NCBI RefSeq assembly: GCF_039545135.1
Contig: NZ_BAABRU010000002.1
Coordinates: forward strand, 62,001-126,000
DNA: 64,000 nucleotides
From: Herpetosiphon gulosus
GTDB lineage: Bacteria > Chloroflexota > Chloroflexia > Chloroflexales > Herpetosiphonaceae
Direction of reading: 5' to 3'
How positions within the stretch are numbered: position 1 is the first letter of the stretch; the number at the start of each line of letters is the position of its first letter. A model generated the notes under the pieces. It did no database searches. It was not told where the DNA came from and was given only the letters and a program-made list of their open reading frames with translations. The position numbers and the translations under genes were made by a program. Positions 16,863 through 26,311 of the stretch are shown piece after piece.

Positions 16863-18134
16863 ATGCAACAGGTAGTACGTGTTTTTCATCAACTCTTGCC
16901 CGATTTTGTTGATCATGTGTCCGAGCAAATTGTTGCTAACCATGTGCCTGTGTATGCCAGCTTGCCGCAGCAGCATGTTAAAATGGCGCTCTACAATGCC
17001 ATTCATTCAATTGAAATTGATCTAGCCCAAGGCACAACCTCGACCTATGCCGATTATTGGCGTGAGGTGGCGGTGCAACGTGCCCAACAAGGCATCTCAC
17101 CAGTTCACAGTATGCTCGTCACCCACCTTTCAACCAACGTGATGACCCAATTTTTAAAGCAGGCCTTGGATCGCGAGCCAGAGGCTTTGGCATGGTGGCT
17201 CGAACGGACTCACACAATTATTTCGCTAGGCATGTTGGTGATGACCGAAGCGCGAATTAATGCCTTGCAAGAGCTTGGGCAACTAGGCAGTGAGCCAGCC
17301 AGCAGCGGCATTATCATCCACGAACAACCTAACTTAATTTTGCCACCCAGCCGTTGGCAAGCCCCGCAGGTGCTGCATTTGCAAGCCTTTGGCCAAATGC
17401 GGGCCTGGCGTGGCTCAAGCGAGGTGCTCAATTGGGGCCGCAAGTCGGCAATTGCCTTGCTCGGTATCTTAATTACCCAGCGTGGCCAATGGATTCAGCG
17501 TGAGCAAATTTGCGATCTATTCTGGCCTGATTTAGCGCCAAATCAAGCCGAAGCCCAATTTAAAGTTGCCTTGAATGCGCTAACCGCTGTGTTAGAGCCA
17601 GAACGCCCGACCCGCCAAGCTTCAAGCTACATTCAACGCCGCAATACTGCCTATCGTTTGGCGTTTGATACTGCGCCAATTCAGCTCGATGTGCTGCGCT
17701 TTGAGCAATTGCTGCAACGTGCCAACCAAGCTAGCAAGCCACCAGAAGCAATTAATTACTATCGCCAAGCACTCAATTTATATGCTGGCGATTTTTTGGG
17801 CGATTGTTTGTATAGCGATTGGGCCAATGCTGTGCGTGAGCAATTGCGCAATAATTTTGTCCAAGCTGCCTGCCAATTAGCCCAATTATTGTTGGCTGAA
17901 CAGCAACCAAACGAGGCCTTGGATTGGGCCGAAGCCGCTTTGCAGGCTGATCCCTATCAAGAAAGCGCCTATCAAGCGAGTTTTATGGCCTATGCCCAAC
18001 TTGGCAATCGGGTGCAATTGCAACGCAGCTATCAACGTTGCCAACAAGTGCTTGAACACGATTTGGGCTTAGCGCCAATGCCCGCCACCAAAGCTAGCTA
18101 CCAACGAGCCGAACAAACGCTGCATCAACTGTAA
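16863..18134 (+). CDS. BTAD-domain transcriptional regulator with a four-helix N-terminus
   Basis: 423 aa. Residues 1-140 are all-helical and resemble RsbR-type N-terminal sensor domains (inference). Residues about 170-265 form an OmpR-like winged helix starting VLHLQAFGQMRAW, with IQREQICDLFWPDL as its recognition region. Residues 275-420 are a bacterial transcriptional activation domain with TPR-like helices ending RCQQVLEHDLGLAP. This wHTH-BTAD order is that of SARP/AfsR regulators. It lies 75 bases upstream of the ABC transporter operon in the same direction, which makes it the likely regulator of that operon. GAGGAG precedes the ATG. Confidence 0.82.
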   Translation: MQQVVRVFHQLLPDFVDHVSEQIVANHVPVYASLPQQHVKMALYNAIHSIEIDLAQGTTSTYADYWREVAVQRAQQGISPVHSMLVTHLSTNVMTQFLKQALDREPEALAWWLERTHTIISLGMLVMTEARINALQELGQLGSEPASSGIIIHEQPNLILPPSRWQAPQVLHLQAFGQMRAWRGSSEVLNWGRKSAIALLGILITQRGQWIQREQICDLFWPDLAPNQAEAQFKVALNALTAVLEPERPTRQASSYIQRRNTAYRLAFDTAPIQLDVLRFEQLLQRANQASKPPEAINYYRQALNLYAGDFLGDCLYSDWANAVREQLRNNFVQAACQLAQLLLAEQQPNEALDWAEAALQADPYQESAYQASFMAYAQLGNRVQLQRSYQRCQQVLEHDLGLAPMPATKASYQRAEQTLHQL

Positions 18135-18209
18135 CTCAAGTGTAACTAGCCTTTGCTATGCTGAAGTGAGAGCTACTTCAATTGCATAGTCCAAAGGAGG
18201 ACGCACGTA

Positions 18210-19562
18210 ATGAAGCGTTTGATTTCGATGTTGGTAATTCTGGTTACTGCAATTCAGCTGTTGGCTGCTTGTAGCAGTGGCACTGGAGTTGAACCAACTG
18301 CCGCCACCAATCCAACCAGCGATTCGGCCCAAGCCACCCAAGCTCCTCCCGCGACGACCGCGCCTGCCGCAACGACAGAAAGCACCGAACCAACCGCCGC
18401 GGCAACCAGCGATAGCGCTGCCGCGACTGGCAAGCCAATCAAAATTGGCCTGATCACCGATCAATCCAAGGCTTTATCGTTGTATGGAACCCAAGAAATC
18501 AATGGCTTTATGTTGGGCTTGGAGTATGCCACCAACGGCACGATGCAAGTTGCTGGCCGCCCAATTGAAGTGATTGTCAAAGACGACGAAAACAACCCCG
18601 AACGCGCTCGTCAGTTGGCCCGCGAGTTGATTGAAAAAGATGGCGTGGAATTGCTGCAATGCTGTGCCTCAACTTCATCAGCCTTAACCGTGATTGAAAT
18701 TGCCAAAGAAAACAACATCATTGCGATGATTGATCCGGCTGCTGGACCACAAATTACTGGCTCGAATTTCAATCGCTTCGTCTTCCGCACTGGCCGCAAC
18801 ACCTTGCAAGATGCCTTGACCGCAGGCCCGTATATGGTCGAGAACGTCGGCAAAGAGTTTGTGCAATTGGCTCCCGACACCGACTTTGGCAAAGGCTCAG
18901 CTGCTTCGTGGCGCTCGATCATCGAAGCCAACGGTGGCACCTTCGTCTCGGATGATGTGTTTATTCCTGCCGATACGACCGACTTTACCCCATATTTGCA
19001 AAAATTGCTCGATGCTGCCGACGAAAAACAGGCCAAAGTGTTGATGGTTACCTGGGCCGGAGCCAACTTCCCACGCTTGTTCCAGCAAATGCAAGAGCAA
19101 GGCGTGCTCGATAAATTAACCTTGGCCACCGGCTTTGGAGATAACGTGACCATGCCGATGGTCTATGCCGATGCAGTTGGCTCAGTTGGCATGATTGCCT
19201 ACCACTACACCCTGCCCAAGAATGAAGTCAACGATTGGTTGGTTGAGCAACACAAAGCCAAATATGGCTCATACCCCGATCTCTTCACCGCTGGCGGCAT
19301 GGCCTCAGGCATTGCAACCGTGCGCGGCTTAGAAGCAACCAAGGGCGATACCAACGCCGATGCCTTGATCGCGGCGCTTGAAGGTATGAGCTTTGAAGGG
19401 CCAAAAGGCACCTACACCTTCCGCAAAGAAGATCACCAAGCGCTCCAGCCGATGTACATGGTCAAATTGATCAGCATTACCGACCCAGATGCTAAGTTCT
19501 TTGAGTTACTGCAAGAACGCAGCGCAGAACAAACCGCCCCACCTGTGATGGTGACGGAGTAA
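18210..19562 (+). CDS. HAAT-family ABC transporter substrate-binding lipoprotein
   Basis: 450 aa. A signal peptide with lipobox LLAAC (Cys near 21) is followed by a 50-residue Ala/Thr/Pro linker, as in surface lipoproteins of Gram-variable phyla. The mature part has the Peripla_BP_6 fold: PIKIGLITDQSKALSLYGT, RQLARELIEKDGVELLQCC, and the DTDFGKGSAASWR signature. The family binds branched-chain amino acids, amides, urea or aromatic and short-chain acids. The downstream acyl-CoA enzymes favour an organic acid as ligand (inference). AAAGGAGG precedes the ATG. Confidence 0.92.
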   Translation: MKRLISMLVILVTAIQLLAACSSGTGVEPTAATNPTSDSAQATQAPPATTAPAATTESTEPTAAATSDSAAATGKPIKIGLITDQSKALSLYGTQEINGFMLGLEYATNGTMQVAGRPIEVIVKDDENNPERARQLARELIEKDGVELLQCCASTSSALTVIEIAKENNIIAMIDPAAGPQITGSNFNRFVFRTGRNTLQDALTAGPYMVENVGKEFVQLAPDTDFGKGSAASWRSIIEANGGTFVSDDVFIPADTTDFTPYLQKLLDAADEKQAKVLMVTWAGANFPRLFQQMQEQGVLDKLTLATGFGDNVTMPMVYADAVGSVGMIAYHYTLPKNEVNDWLVEQHKAKYGSYPDLFTAGGMASGIATVRGLEATKGDTNADALIAALEGMSFEGPKGTYTFRKEDHQALQPMYMVKLISITDPDAKFFELLQERSAEQTAPPVMVTE

Positions 19563-19568
19563 GCCGAG

Positions 19569-19684
19569 GGGTCAGTAATTAGGGGTCAGTAATTAGGGGT
19601 CAGTAATTAGGGGTCAGGGGTCAGTAGTTAGGGAAATCGTCCAGACAAGCTTCTGATCCCTAGCCCCTGATCCCTAACCCCTCG
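19569..19684. repeat. 14 bp tandem repeat with inverted partner inside the operon
   Basis: GGGGTCAGTAATTA is repeated three times without change, followed by a fourth partial copy. After about 40 bases comes the inverted form (TGATCCCTAGCCCCTGATCC). The transcript can form a long hairpin between the lipoprotein and ATPase genes, which could give higher expression of the binding protein. Confidence 0.8.
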
Positions 19685-19703
19685 CTCAATAAAGGATTTT
19701 TCA

Positions 19704-20507
19704 ATGCCAAACGTTTTGTTGAAAACTGAACATCTTTCACGTTCGTTTGGTGGTTTGCAGGCGGTGCGTGATGTAAGCATCGCAGTTGAAGAAGGTTCGT
19801 TTCACTCGGTTATTGGGCCAAATGGGGCGGGTAAAACGACCTTCTTCAACATGATTAGTGGCGCGATTAAGCCTAGCAGCGGCAAGGTGTTTTTTGCTGG
19901 TAACGAGATTACTGGCCTACCCTTGCACCGCATGATTCACCTTGGCATTGGCCGCGCCTACCAAATTACCAGTTTGTTTCCCTCGCTGAGCGTGGCCGAA
20001 AATGTGCGTTTGGCCGCCCAAGCGCGAGGCCGCGATACTTTTAAATTTTGGCAGCACAGCGATCGGTTCGAGCGTTATCACGAACGAGCACAGGCGGCGC
20101 TCAAGTTGGTAGGTTTGCGCGGGGTTGAGCAAGTGCTGGCTAGTGCTTTGCCGCACGGCGATAAACGTAAACTCGAATTAGCCCTGCTGCTCGCCAGTGA
20201 GCCTCGGCTATTGTTGCTCGATGAGCCAACCGCTGGTATGGCTGCCAACCAAGTGCCCGAATTGATCGAGATTATTCAGCAACTCCGCCAAAGCGGCCAA
20301 CATACGATTATTCTGGTTGAGCATCGCATGGACGTGGTAATGAGCATTTCCGATCAAATAACGGTGATGCACGGTGGCAGTGTGCTGGCCGAAGGCACGC
20401 CCCAAGCGATTGCCGCCGATCCACGGGTGCAGCAAGCCTACCTCGGCGAATTGTATGATGATGTGTTAACCCAGCCTCACGAGGTCGCCCATGACACCAA
20501 TTCTTGA
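19704..20507 (+). CDS. livG: HAAT ABC transporter ATPase, LivG type
   Basis: 267 aa. Walker A GPNGAGKT near 38-45, the LivG-type GIGRAYQI Q-loop region, a signature reading LPHGDKRKLELA, Walker B LLLLDEPTAG, and the EHRMDVV switch histidine. The signature is unusual for its LPHGDK, where most have LSYGEQ. AAAGGA precedes the ATG by 7 bases. It energises import with LivF, LivH and LivM and overlaps the LivF gene by 17 bases, which implies translational coupling. Confidence 0.92.
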   Translation: MPNVLLKTEHLSRSFGGLQAVRDVSIAVEEGSFHSVIGPNGAGKTTFFNMISGAIKPSSGKVFFAGNEITGLPLHRMIHLGIGRAYQITSLFPSLSVAENVRLAAQARGRDTFKFWQHSDRFERYHERAQAALKLVGLRGVEQVLASALPHGDKRKLELALLLASEPRLLLLDEPTAGMAANQVPELIEIIQQLRQSGQHTIILVEHRMDVVMSISDQITVMHGGSVLAEGTPQAIAADPRVQQAYLGELYDDVLTQPHEVAHDTNS

Positions 20508-21195
20508 AGTTGAGCAACTTCAGACCTTCATCGGTCAATATCATATTTTGCATGATGTCTCGTTGCAGGCCGAGCAAGGCTCAATTACCGCCATTCTTGG
20601 GCGCAACGGCGCTGGCAAAACCACCACACTCAAATCAATTATGGGCTTAACGCCACCGCAAGCAGGCTCAATTCGCTTTGCTGGGCAACACCTCAATGGC
20701 TTGCGCACCTTCAGCATTGCTCAACTGGGCATTGGCTATGTGCCAGAGCATCGCGCAATTTTCCGCGATTTGACCGTGACTGAGCATTTGATTTTGGCTG
20801 AGCGCAAGCGTGGCGATTTACGCCGACGGGGCGATTTGATCTTTAGCTTGTTTCCCGATTTGCAGCGGCTTGAGCGGTTGCTAGGCAGTCAGCTTTCGGG
20901 CGGTCAGCAACAAATGTTGGCGATTGCGCGGGCTTTGGTTGCCGAAACTCAATTGCTGTTGATCGATGAGCCTAGCGAAGGCCTTGCTCCAGTGATTATC
21001 GAACAGATGATGCGAGCAATTACTGCGCTGAGCGAACATACCACCGTGGTGTTGGTTGAACAAAACTTCCGCATGGCCAGCGCCATCAGCCAAGCCTACT
21101 ATATGCTCGATGATGGCCGAACTGTTGATCATGGCACAATGACGGCGCTGCGGGGTAATCCCCAATTAATTCAGCGCTATCTTGGTGCTGCCTAA
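20491..21195 (+). CDS. livF: HAAT ABC transporter ATPase, LivF type
   Basis: 234 aa, the normal LivF size. Walker A GRNGAGKT near 35-42, GYVPEHRAIF, signature LSGGQQQMLAIARAL, Walker B LLLIDEPSEGLAP, and EQNFRMA. It pairs with LivG as a heterodimer on the cytoplasmic side. The start lies inside the livG 3' end. Confidence 0.93.
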   Translation: MTPILEVEQLQTFIGQYHILHDVSLQAEQGSITAILGRNGAGKTTTLKSIMGLTPPQAGSIRFAGQHLNGLRTFSIAQLGIGYVPEHRAIFRDLTVTEHLILAERKRGDLRRRGDLIFSLFPDLQRLERLLGSQLSGGQQQMLAIARALVAETQLLLIDEPSEGLAPVIIEQMMRAITALSEHTTVVLVEQNFRMASAISQAYYMLDDGRTVDHGTMTALRGNPQLIQRYLGAA

Positions 21196-21207
21196 AAGGT
21201 GTTGAGT

Positions 21208-22260
21208 ATGGCTGTTGCTGCTCCCCCGACAATTCAAACCAAACCTTTGCGCGCACGCTTAGCCCCACTGGTTATTCCAGCAGTTTTTGTGCTGATTTTC
21301 GCCACAGTGCTGATGGTTGCGCCTGCGAGTTGGCCCAAGCTGATTACTGGTATTTTGTTGCCAGGCCTGACCTTGGCCGCGATCTATTTTATGATCTCAG
21401 CGGGGTTATCGTTAATTTTCGGCTTGATGGATGTGCTGAATTTTGCCCATGGCTCGCTGTTTATGCTCGGTGGCTACTGCGCTTGGACCTGCAATGTCTG
21501 GCTTGATCCAACCTATGCTGGGCATTGGCCAATCACCATCGCCAGCGGCAATCTGCGCTTTATCATTGGCTTGATTGTTGGCACATTAGTGGGCGCAGCA
21601 GTTGGCAGCTTAATCGAAATCAGCCTAATTCGCCCACTTTACAAACGCCCAATTTACCAAGTCTTGCTAACTTTGGGCTTGGTGTTTGTGTTTGATGCCT
21701 TGGTGCGCACGATTCCGGCTTGGGGTTCACTCAGCCGTGCTCCAATCAAGCCGCCAATGTTGACCGAAAGCCTGAGCCTGCTCGGTCGCCGTTTTCCCAG
21801 CTATAGCCTGTTTTTGATCTGCCTAAGCGTTTCGTTGGCGGTGCTAATCGCCTTGGTGCTGCGCCGCTCACGGATTGGACTCACGATTCGGGCTGGGGTG
21901 CAAGATAGCGCCATGGTTGAGGCCATGGGCATCAATGTGCGGCGGGTCTTTACGGGCGTGTTTGGCTTTGGCAGTGGCTTGGCGGCTTTGGGCGGTGCGG
22001 TAGCAGCCTCGTTTATTGGGGTTTACCCCGAAATGGGCTTGGAATACCAGCTTTTTGCCTTTATCGTGGTCGTAATTGGCGGTTTGGGCAGCTATAGCGG
22101 AGCAGCCGCCGGCGCGTTGTTGATTGGGCTAGCTCGAACGTTCAGCGACCATTTAGTGCTGGAAACAGGCCTACCAACCGCGATCGCCTCGGCCTCAACC
22201 GTGCTGGTAATGGCGGTTGTGCTCTTGCTCAAGCCCGGCGGAATTTTTAATAAAAACTAG
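21208..22260 (+). CDS. livH: HAAT ABC transporter permease, LivH type
   Basis: 350 aa. AAAGGTG sits 6 bases before this ATG; in-frame GTG and TTG codons just upstream are too close to that site. About eight membrane segments; GLSLIFGLMDVLNFAHGSLF is the LivH signature and GAGAALIGxA-type repeats close the protein. It forms the pore with LivM. The 3' end of this gene (AATAAAAACTAG) is repeated at the end of each downstream tandem unit, so the repeat array began by copying across this stop codon. Confidence 0.92.
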   Translation: MAVAAPPTIQTKPLRARLAPLVIPAVFVLIFATVLMVAPASWPKLITGILLPGLTLAAIYFMISAGLSLIFGLMDVLNFAHGSLFMLGGYCAWTCNVWLDPTYAGHWPITIASGNLRFIIGLIVGTLVGAAVGSLIEISLIRPLYKRPIYQVLLTLGLVFVFDALVRTIPAWGSLSRAPIKPPMLTESLSLLGRRFPSYSLFLICLSVSLAVLIALVLRRSRIGLTIRAGVQDSAMVEAMGINVRRVFTGVFGFGSGLAALGGAVAASFIGVYPEMGLEYQLFAFIVVVIGGLGSYSGAAAGALLIGLARTFSDHLVLETGLPTAIASASTVLVMAVVLLLKPGGIFNKN

Positions 22261-22276
22261 ATGGCGGGGGGCGGCT

Positions 22277-22876
22277 GTCGGGGATCGGAACCGCGAAGCA
22301 CGCGAAGAACACGAAGATCGTAAGCAACAACTCGCAGATTTTCAAGTTCATCAAAAATGATTGCTGACCAATAATTGTGCTTTAGGGGGTGCAGGGGGAT
22401 GAAAACCTCCTGCGTTTCCCTCCAGCGGAGGGACGGAAGGGTGGAGAAACTCAATTTCAATAAAAACTAGGGGTCGGTTATTGAGGGTCGGGGATCGGAA
22501 CCGCGAAGCACGCGAAGAACACGAAGATCGTAAGCAACAACTCGCAGATTTTCAAGTTCATCAAGCAACTATTGCCAACTAATAATTGTGCTTTAGGGGG
22601 TGCAGGGGGATGAAAACCTCCTGCGTTTCCCTCCAGCGGAGGGACGGAAGGGTGGAGAAACTCAATTTCAATAAAAACTAGGGGTCGGTTATTGAGGGTC
22701 GGGGATCGGAACCGCGAAGCACGCGAAGAACACGAAGATCGTAAGCAACAACTCGCAGATTTTCAAGTTCATCAAAAATGATTGCTGACCAATAATTGTG
22801 CTTTAGGGGGTGCAGGGGGATGAAAACCTCCTGCGTTTCCCTCCAGTGGAGGGACGGAAGGGTGGAGAAACTCAAT
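22277..22876. repeat. Three-copy tandem repeat of about 210 bp
   Basis: Units start at 22277, 22487 and 22698 (periods 210 and 211; the third is truncated). Units 1 and 3 are nearly identical; unit 2 differs over about 20 bases at its middle. Each unit contains a CACGCGAAGAACACGAAG word array and one family B element (TTTAGGGGGTGCAGGGGGAT...). It separates livH from the hydrolase gene and opens no credible reading frame. Confidence 0.95.
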
Positions 22877-22967
22877 GCTTGGGAATCAGTGGTGGAGATC
22901 GGAAAATCGATCCTCTACCCGATCTCCAGACCCAACCCCCGATCCCTACCTATTACGGAGAAAACCC

Positions 22968-24023
22968 ATGCTCAATCCACCATTGTTAGCTGGATTAACC
23001 GCCCGTGTTGTTCAAACGCCGCGCTTGGCGATGCATGTGATTGAGCGTGGCGATTCAAGCAAACAGCCAATTGTTTTAGTGCATGGTAATGTTTCAGCTG
23101 CCCGTTTTTGGGAAGAATTGATGCTGGCCTTGCCTAACGATTATTATGTGATTGCCCCTGATATGCGTAGCTATGGTCGCTCGGAGCGCTTGCCGCTTGA
23201 TGCAACCCGTGGTGTCCGTGACTTCAGCGACGATCTCGATAGCCTGTTGCAAACCCTCAACCTGCGCCAACCGCACTTGGTTGGGTGGTCGTTAGGTGGT
23301 AATGTGGTGCTGCAATATGCCCTCGATTACACTGCGAATGTGCGTTCGTTGACCCTCGTTGCGCCTGGCTCGCCTTATGGTTATGGTGGCACCCAAGGCC
23401 TCGACGGCCAACCCAACAGCCCCGATTACGCTGGAAGCGGTGGTGGTACGGCCAATGCTGCCTTTGTCGAAGCGCTAAAAAATGCCGATCGTGGCGATGG
23501 CCCAGTTTCGCCGCGCACAATTATGAATAACTTCTACTTCAAACCACCGTTCCGCTCAAGCCGTGAAGATCTATTTGTCGATGAAATGCTTCAGACCTAT
23601 TGCTCGCCCCAAAACTACCCTGGCGATTTGGTGGCTTCAGCTAATTGGCCGATGGTTGCCCCAGGTACAGGCGGCGTTAACAATGCGCTCTCGCCCAAAT
23701 ATCTCAACCAAAGCAGTTTTGCCAGCATTCAGCCCCAACCACCAGTGCTATGGATTCGCGGCGATGCTGATCAAATTGTCTCCGATGCGTCGATGTTTGA
23801 TTTGTGTATGCTTGGGCAATTGGGCTTTGTACCAGGTTGGCCTGGCGCGGAAACTCATCCAGCCCAGCCAATGGTTGGCCAAATGCGGGCAGTGCTTGAA
23901 AACTATGCCGCTCACGGTGGCCAATATCAAGAAACCGTGCTGGCAAATTGTGGTCACTCGCCACAGATCGAACAGCCCAGCTTGTTCAATACGGCCTTAC
24001 TCGATTTTCTGACTCAAGTTTAG
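22968..24023 (+). CDS. Alpha/beta hydrolase in the transporter operon
   Basis: 351 aa. ACGGAG lies 7 bases before this ATG; a longer in-frame start would run into the repeat array. Oxyanion HGN near 40, nucleophile elbow GWSLGG, acid in GDADQIV and catalytic His in NCGHSP give a complete triad. An inserted cap of about 90 residues is Gly- and Asn-rich. There is no signal peptide. It lies between livH and livM, so it probably acts on the imported compound or on a CoA ester or lactone made from it (inference). Confidence 0.85.
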   Translation: MLNPPLLAGLTARVVQTPRLAMHVIERGDSSKQPIVLVHGNVSAARFWEELMLALPNDYYVIAPDMRSYGRSERLPLDATRGVRDFSDDLDSLLQTLNLRQPHLVGWSLGGNVVLQYALDYTANVRSLTLVAPGSPYGYGGTQGLDGQPNSPDYAGSGGGTANAAFVEALKNADRGDGPVSPRTIMNNFYFKPPFRSSREDLFVDEMLQTYCSPQNYPGDLVASANWPMVAPGTGGVNNALSPKYLNQSSFASIQPQPPVLWIRGDADQIVSDASMFDLCMLGQLGFVPGWPGAETHPAQPMVGQMRAVLENYAAHGGQYQETVLANCGHSPQIEQPSLFNTALLDFLTQV

Positions 24024-24035
24024 GCGAGGTTTGCT

Positions 24036-25067
24036 ATGCAGCGTTTGTGCCCATTACTGCCACTTGTGGCGATTGGCGGCCTTGCAAGCTTGCCATTTGC
24101 CTTTGCCGCCGATACTACCCGCTTTTGGCAAGGGGTTTTCATTCAGATTTTTATTCTGGCGATTTATGCCCTGAGCTACGATTTGCTGATGGGCTACACT
24201 GGCATGATTTCGTTTGGGCATGCGCTGTTTTTTGGCGCTGGTGGCTATACCGCCGCCATTTTGTTGCGCCAAGCCGAGCCGCCCTCGATGCTGATTGTAA
24301 TTGCAGCGGTGATTGTGGTTGGCGCAACTATTGGGGCAGCCGTGGGCGCGTTGTCGCTACGGGTCAGCGGAGTTTATTTTTCGATGATCACCCTGGCGCT
24401 CGCCGAAATTGCCTTCATCCTGTTCAAAGCCGATGATCCCAAGCTCAAGCCAATTACGGGCGGCGAAATCGGCTTGCAAGGGATTGTCGTGCCAACAGCG
24501 ATTGATGCCACGACCTATCGGCTGCGCTTCTACTTTTTGACCTTGGCTTGTATGGTTGGCCTGTATTATGCGGCGCGGCGCTTGATCAACTCGCCAACCG
24601 GGCGGGTATTTGTGGCAATTCGCGAGAACGAGCCACGCGCCACAGCCTTGGGCTATAACACCCTGCATTTCAAATTATTGGCAACTGCAATTTCTTCAAC
24701 AATTGCTGCCTTGGCAGGGATGTTGATGGTGCTGTACGAAAAAAGTGCCAGCTTCGAGATGCTCAGCGTTAATCTCACGATTCAAGCCTTATTGATGACG
24801 ATTATCGGCGGGATTGGCACGCTGATTGGGCCAATGCTCGGCGCTGCGACCATCCGCTTGCTTGATCATGGACTCAAAGGCGAATTTATGCAGGCACTTT
24901 TGCCAGCCTGGTTACGCCCCGACTTAGTATTTGGCATCGTGTATGTGGTGCTGGTGTTATTCTTCCCGGCTGGCTTGATGGGAGCAATTCGCAAGTTGCG
25001 CGGCAAAACCAGCCGTAGCTCAGTCGAACGTCTACGCCAAGCCATGAAACCAAAGGCTGAATCATGA
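24036..25067 (+). CDS. livM: HAAT ABC transporter permease, LivM type
   Basis: 343 aa, about ten membrane segments. LivM marks: YDLLMGYTGMISFGHALFF near 47-65, the FVAIRENEPRATALGYN cytoplasmic loop, and GGIGTLIGPMLGA near the end. It pairs with LivH although two genes and a repeat array separate them. It overlaps the next gene by 4 bases (ATGA), the sign of translational coupling between transport and the KAS III-like enzyme. Confidence 0.92.
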   Translation: MQRLCPLLPLVAIGGLASLPFAFAADTTRFWQGVFIQIFILAIYALSYDLLMGYTGMISFGHALFFGAGGYTAAILLRQAEPPSMLIVIAAVIVVGATIGAAVGALSLRVSGVYFSMITLALAEIAFILFKADDPKLKPITGGEIGLQGIVVPTAIDATTYRLRFYFLTLACMVGLYYAARRLINSPTGRVFVAIRENEPRATALGYNTLHFKLLATAISSTIAALAGMLMVLYEKSASFEMLSVNLTIQALLMTIIGGIGTLIGPMLGAATIRLLDHGLKGEFMQALLPAWLRPDLVFGIVYVVLVLFFPAGLMGAIRKLRGKTSRSSVERLRQAMKPKAES

Positions 25068-26083
25068 CCTACGAATTTCCACCAATTGGCATTGCTGCGA
25101 TCGCGACCTATCTGCCAGCAGCCGTTGAGACTGCTAGCCAAATCGCCTTAGCCGCCAACATCCCCGAAACCGTGGTGATCGAAAAGCTAGGTATTCGCCA
25201 AAAACACTTGGCCGAAGCCCACGATACACCATCGGCCATGGCGGCTGAGGCTGCTCGTAAAGCCTTAGCGCTTGCCGAACTTGATCCCATGGATGTTGAT
25301 TTGATCATTTATCACGGCAGCGAATACAAAGATTATGTAGTTTGGTCGGCGGCAGCCAAAATTCAACATCTGATTGGGGCTAAACGGGCGTATGCCTATG
25401 AAATTTATGCCTTATGCGCTGGCTCGCCAGTCGCCATCAAAACTGCCCGCGATCAAATGCGAGCCGACCCAATGCTGCGCAATGTGTTGTTGGTTTCGGC
25501 AGCCCGCGAGAATGAGCTTATACGTTATGACAACCAAAAAGCCCGCTTTATGTTCAACTTTGGGGCGGGTGCTTCGGCAATGCTGCTGCGTCGCGATTAT
25601 GCCACCAACCAAGTGCTCGAATCGGCGGTGCTGGTCGATGGCTCGTTCAGCGAAAATGTGGTGATGCGCGGTGGTGGCGCTCGCTTCCCAACCAGCCAAG
25701 CTACGGTCGAAGCAGGCTACCATCAACTTGATGTCTTGCAGCTTGAAGATATGCGTGATCGCTTGGGTTTAGTTTCCCAACCCAATTTTGTCCAAGTGAT
25801 CGATCAGGCTGTCACTCGTTCAGGCTATCGTCGCTCAGACATTGATTTTCTGGCGCTGACCCATATGAAGCCATCGTTTCACAACGGTTTATTGCACGAT
25901 TTAGGGTTACGCCCCGATCAAGCGATCTACCTTGATGATTATGGTCATATTCAATCGGTTGATCAGCAATTGGCGCTCGATTTGGCTCAGCAACGTGGCT
26001 TGCTCAAAGCTGGCGATTTGGTGGTGTTGGCAGGTGCTGGCACTGGCTATACCTGGGCCGCGAGTGCCGTGCGGTGGGGGTAA
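25064..26083 (+). CDS. KAS III-like (FabH/HMG-CoA-synthase fold) acyl transferase
   Basis: 339 aa, normal KAS III length. Residues 8-20 and 36-48 (VIEKLGIRQKHLA) match the FabH/OleA superfamily; the nucleophile is Cys118 in YALCAGSP and the first catalytic His is probably His267 in ALTHMKPSFH. The third catalytic residue, Asn in YGNTS of FabH, is replaced: YGHIQS has His295. Condensation by the standard route is thus uncertain; acyl transfer, ester formation or thioester priming is possible. It is coupled to livM by a 4-base overlap. Confidence 0.82.
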   Translation: MTYEFPPIGIAAIATYLPAAVETASQIALAANIPETVVIEKLGIRQKHLAEAHDTPSAMAAEAARKALALAELDPMDVDLIIYHGSEYKDYVVWSAAAKIQHLIGAKRAYAYEIYALCAGSPVAIKTARDQMRADPMLRNVLLVSAARENELIRYDNQKARFMFNFGAGASAMLLRRDYATNQVLESAVLVDGSFSENVVMRGGGARFPTSQATVEAGYHQLDVLQLEDMRDRLGLVSQPNFVQVIDQAVTRSGYRRSDIDFLALTHMKPSFHNGLLHDLGLRPDQAIYLDDYGHIQSVDQQLALDLAQQRGLLKAGDLVVLAGAGTGYTWAASAVRWG

Positions 26084-26086
26084 ACC

Positions 26087-26282
26087 GAAGGATGAAGGAT
26101 GAATTATGAGGGATGAAAAGTTATAGGTATAGGGTTATAACGCAGAGGCGCAGAGATTCAAAAATATGAAGTATGAGGGTGAAGGATGAAATGGATAGAT
26201 TTTGAAGCTCTTAGCATCCTTTGCGTTCTTCGTGGTTCCAACCTTCGTGTCACTTCGTGTCCTTCGTGGATCAAAATCCTAG
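26087..26282. repeat. Mixed short-word repeat cluster within the operon
   Basis: GAAGGATGAAGGATGA words, then an array of inverted CTTCGTGTCCTTCGTGG words. It separates the KAS III-like gene from the ligase; the ligase ribosome binding site follows directly. Confidence 0.7.
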
Positions 26283-26311
26283 CCCTGACCTCTGATTAAA
26301 GGAGCATTGCA

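Noticed and set aside
22277-22876. CRISPR-like array
   Set aside because: Units are 210 bp tandem copies without unique spacers; only three copies and no cas gene.
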